Under the pieces are notes generated by a model. It had not been told where the DNA came from. It did no database searches and was given only the letters and a program-made list of their open reading frames with translations. A stretch of 6,648 bases of DNA from an uncultured bacterium. GTDB lineage: Bacteria > Actinomycetota > Coriobacteriia > Coriobacteriales > Coriobacteriaceae. The stretch is from contig CAJMPK010000083.1 in assembly GCA_905215205.1 (NCBI GenBank), forward strand, positions 1 through 6,648. Reading direction: 5' to 3'. Within the stretch, counting starts at the first letter, position 1. Each line of letters begins with the position of its first letter. Below, piece after piece: positions 6,501 through 6,648 of this stretch. A program made the translations under genes and the position numbers.

Positions 6501-6534
6501 AGCCCCGCTCACCACGAGTGGGGCTCTTGTTTCT
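6501..6534 (+). terminator. Intrinsic terminator after gltX
   Basis: AGCCCCGCTC (6501-6510) and GAGTGGGGCT (6516-6525) form a 10-bp stem with one G-U pair and an ACCAC loop, followed by the T-rich tract CTTGTTTCT. It begins 24 bases after the gltX stop. Confidence 0.88.
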
Positions 6535-6565
6535 AAAGACGTATGGGATGGGAGGCACAGAGACC

Positions 6566-6648
6566 ATGGCCGAGCAACTGTCACTGTTTGGTTCGCCTGA
6601 GCCCGAGCAGGCTCCCGTAAGGGCCGGCCGTACGGCCGAGCAGGCCAA
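6566..6648 (+). CDS. N-terminus of an unidentified protein with a sliding-clamp-binding motif (partial)
   Basis: Only 27 complete codons are visible, beginning MAEQLSLFGSPEPEQ and running off the window edge. GGGAGG (6550-6555) lies 10 nt upstream of the ATG, an acceptable but long spacing. Residues 4-8, QLSLF, match the consensus beta-clamp-binding peptide QL(S/D)LF found in polymerases, mismatch-repair and other replication proteins; the following residues are proline-, glutamate- and alanine-rich, as in a flexible tether. This suggests a DNA replication or repair protein. A PriA-type helicase is one guess, but nothing visible identifies the family. The start lies 31 bp after the gltX terminator with no clear promoter of its own. 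Confidence 0.6.
   Translation, partial: MAEQLSLFGSPEPEQAPVRAGRTAEQA

Noticed and set aside
5034..6584. A 516-codon open frame on the minus strand across all of gltX
   Set aside because: It is the mirror of a strongly GC-biased real gene. Its translation is repetitive in L, V, G, D and H, has no domain signature, and it would overlap the gltX terminator and the next start.

Overview
The window is high-GC chromosomal DNA whose gene content and codon use suggest an anaerobic gut actinobacterium of the class Coriobacteriia, most like Collinsella. This is inferred from the character of the proteins; no marker gene such as 16S rRNA is present. It is mostly ordinary core genome. No phage, CRISPR, toxin-antitoxin or defence genes are visible.

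Layout: (1) 1-1352, minus: the first 450 residues of a membrane-anchored L,D-transpeptidase, a cell-wall cross-linking enzyme whose catalytic domain lies beyond base 1. (2) 1353-1501: a spacer with a clean TATAAT for that gene. (3) 1502-3109, minus: a single-chain, ACT-containing iron-sulfur L-serine dehydratase. (4) 3110-3420: a non-coding stretch holding a 121-bp palindrome just upstream of the dehydratase and a strong intrinsic terminator after metK. (5) 3421-4701, minus: S-adenosylmethionine synthetase (metK). (6) 4702-5000: a divergent intergenic region with a metK leader hairpin, one promoter for each direction, and between them a 114-bp inverted-repeat element whose left arm carries a 15-bp tandem duplication. 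(7) 5001-6476, plus: glutamyl-tRNA synthetase (gltX), followed by an intrinsic terminator at 6501-6534. (8) 6566 to the end, plus: the first 27 codons of a gene whose product begins with a textbook sliding-clamp-binding peptide, QLSLF.

The genes are housekeeping functions: serine catabolism to pyruvate, methyl-donor synthesis, tRNA charging and peptidoglycan cross-linking. metK, the dehydratase gene and the transpeptidase gene run in the same direction, but the terminator after metK and the promoter before the transpeptidase gene argue for separate transcription units. The material most worth a second look is non-coding: the two long inverted-repeat elements and the metK leader. Among the proteins, the cysteine-rich tail of the dehydratase and the N-terminal clamp motif of the truncated last gene stand out.
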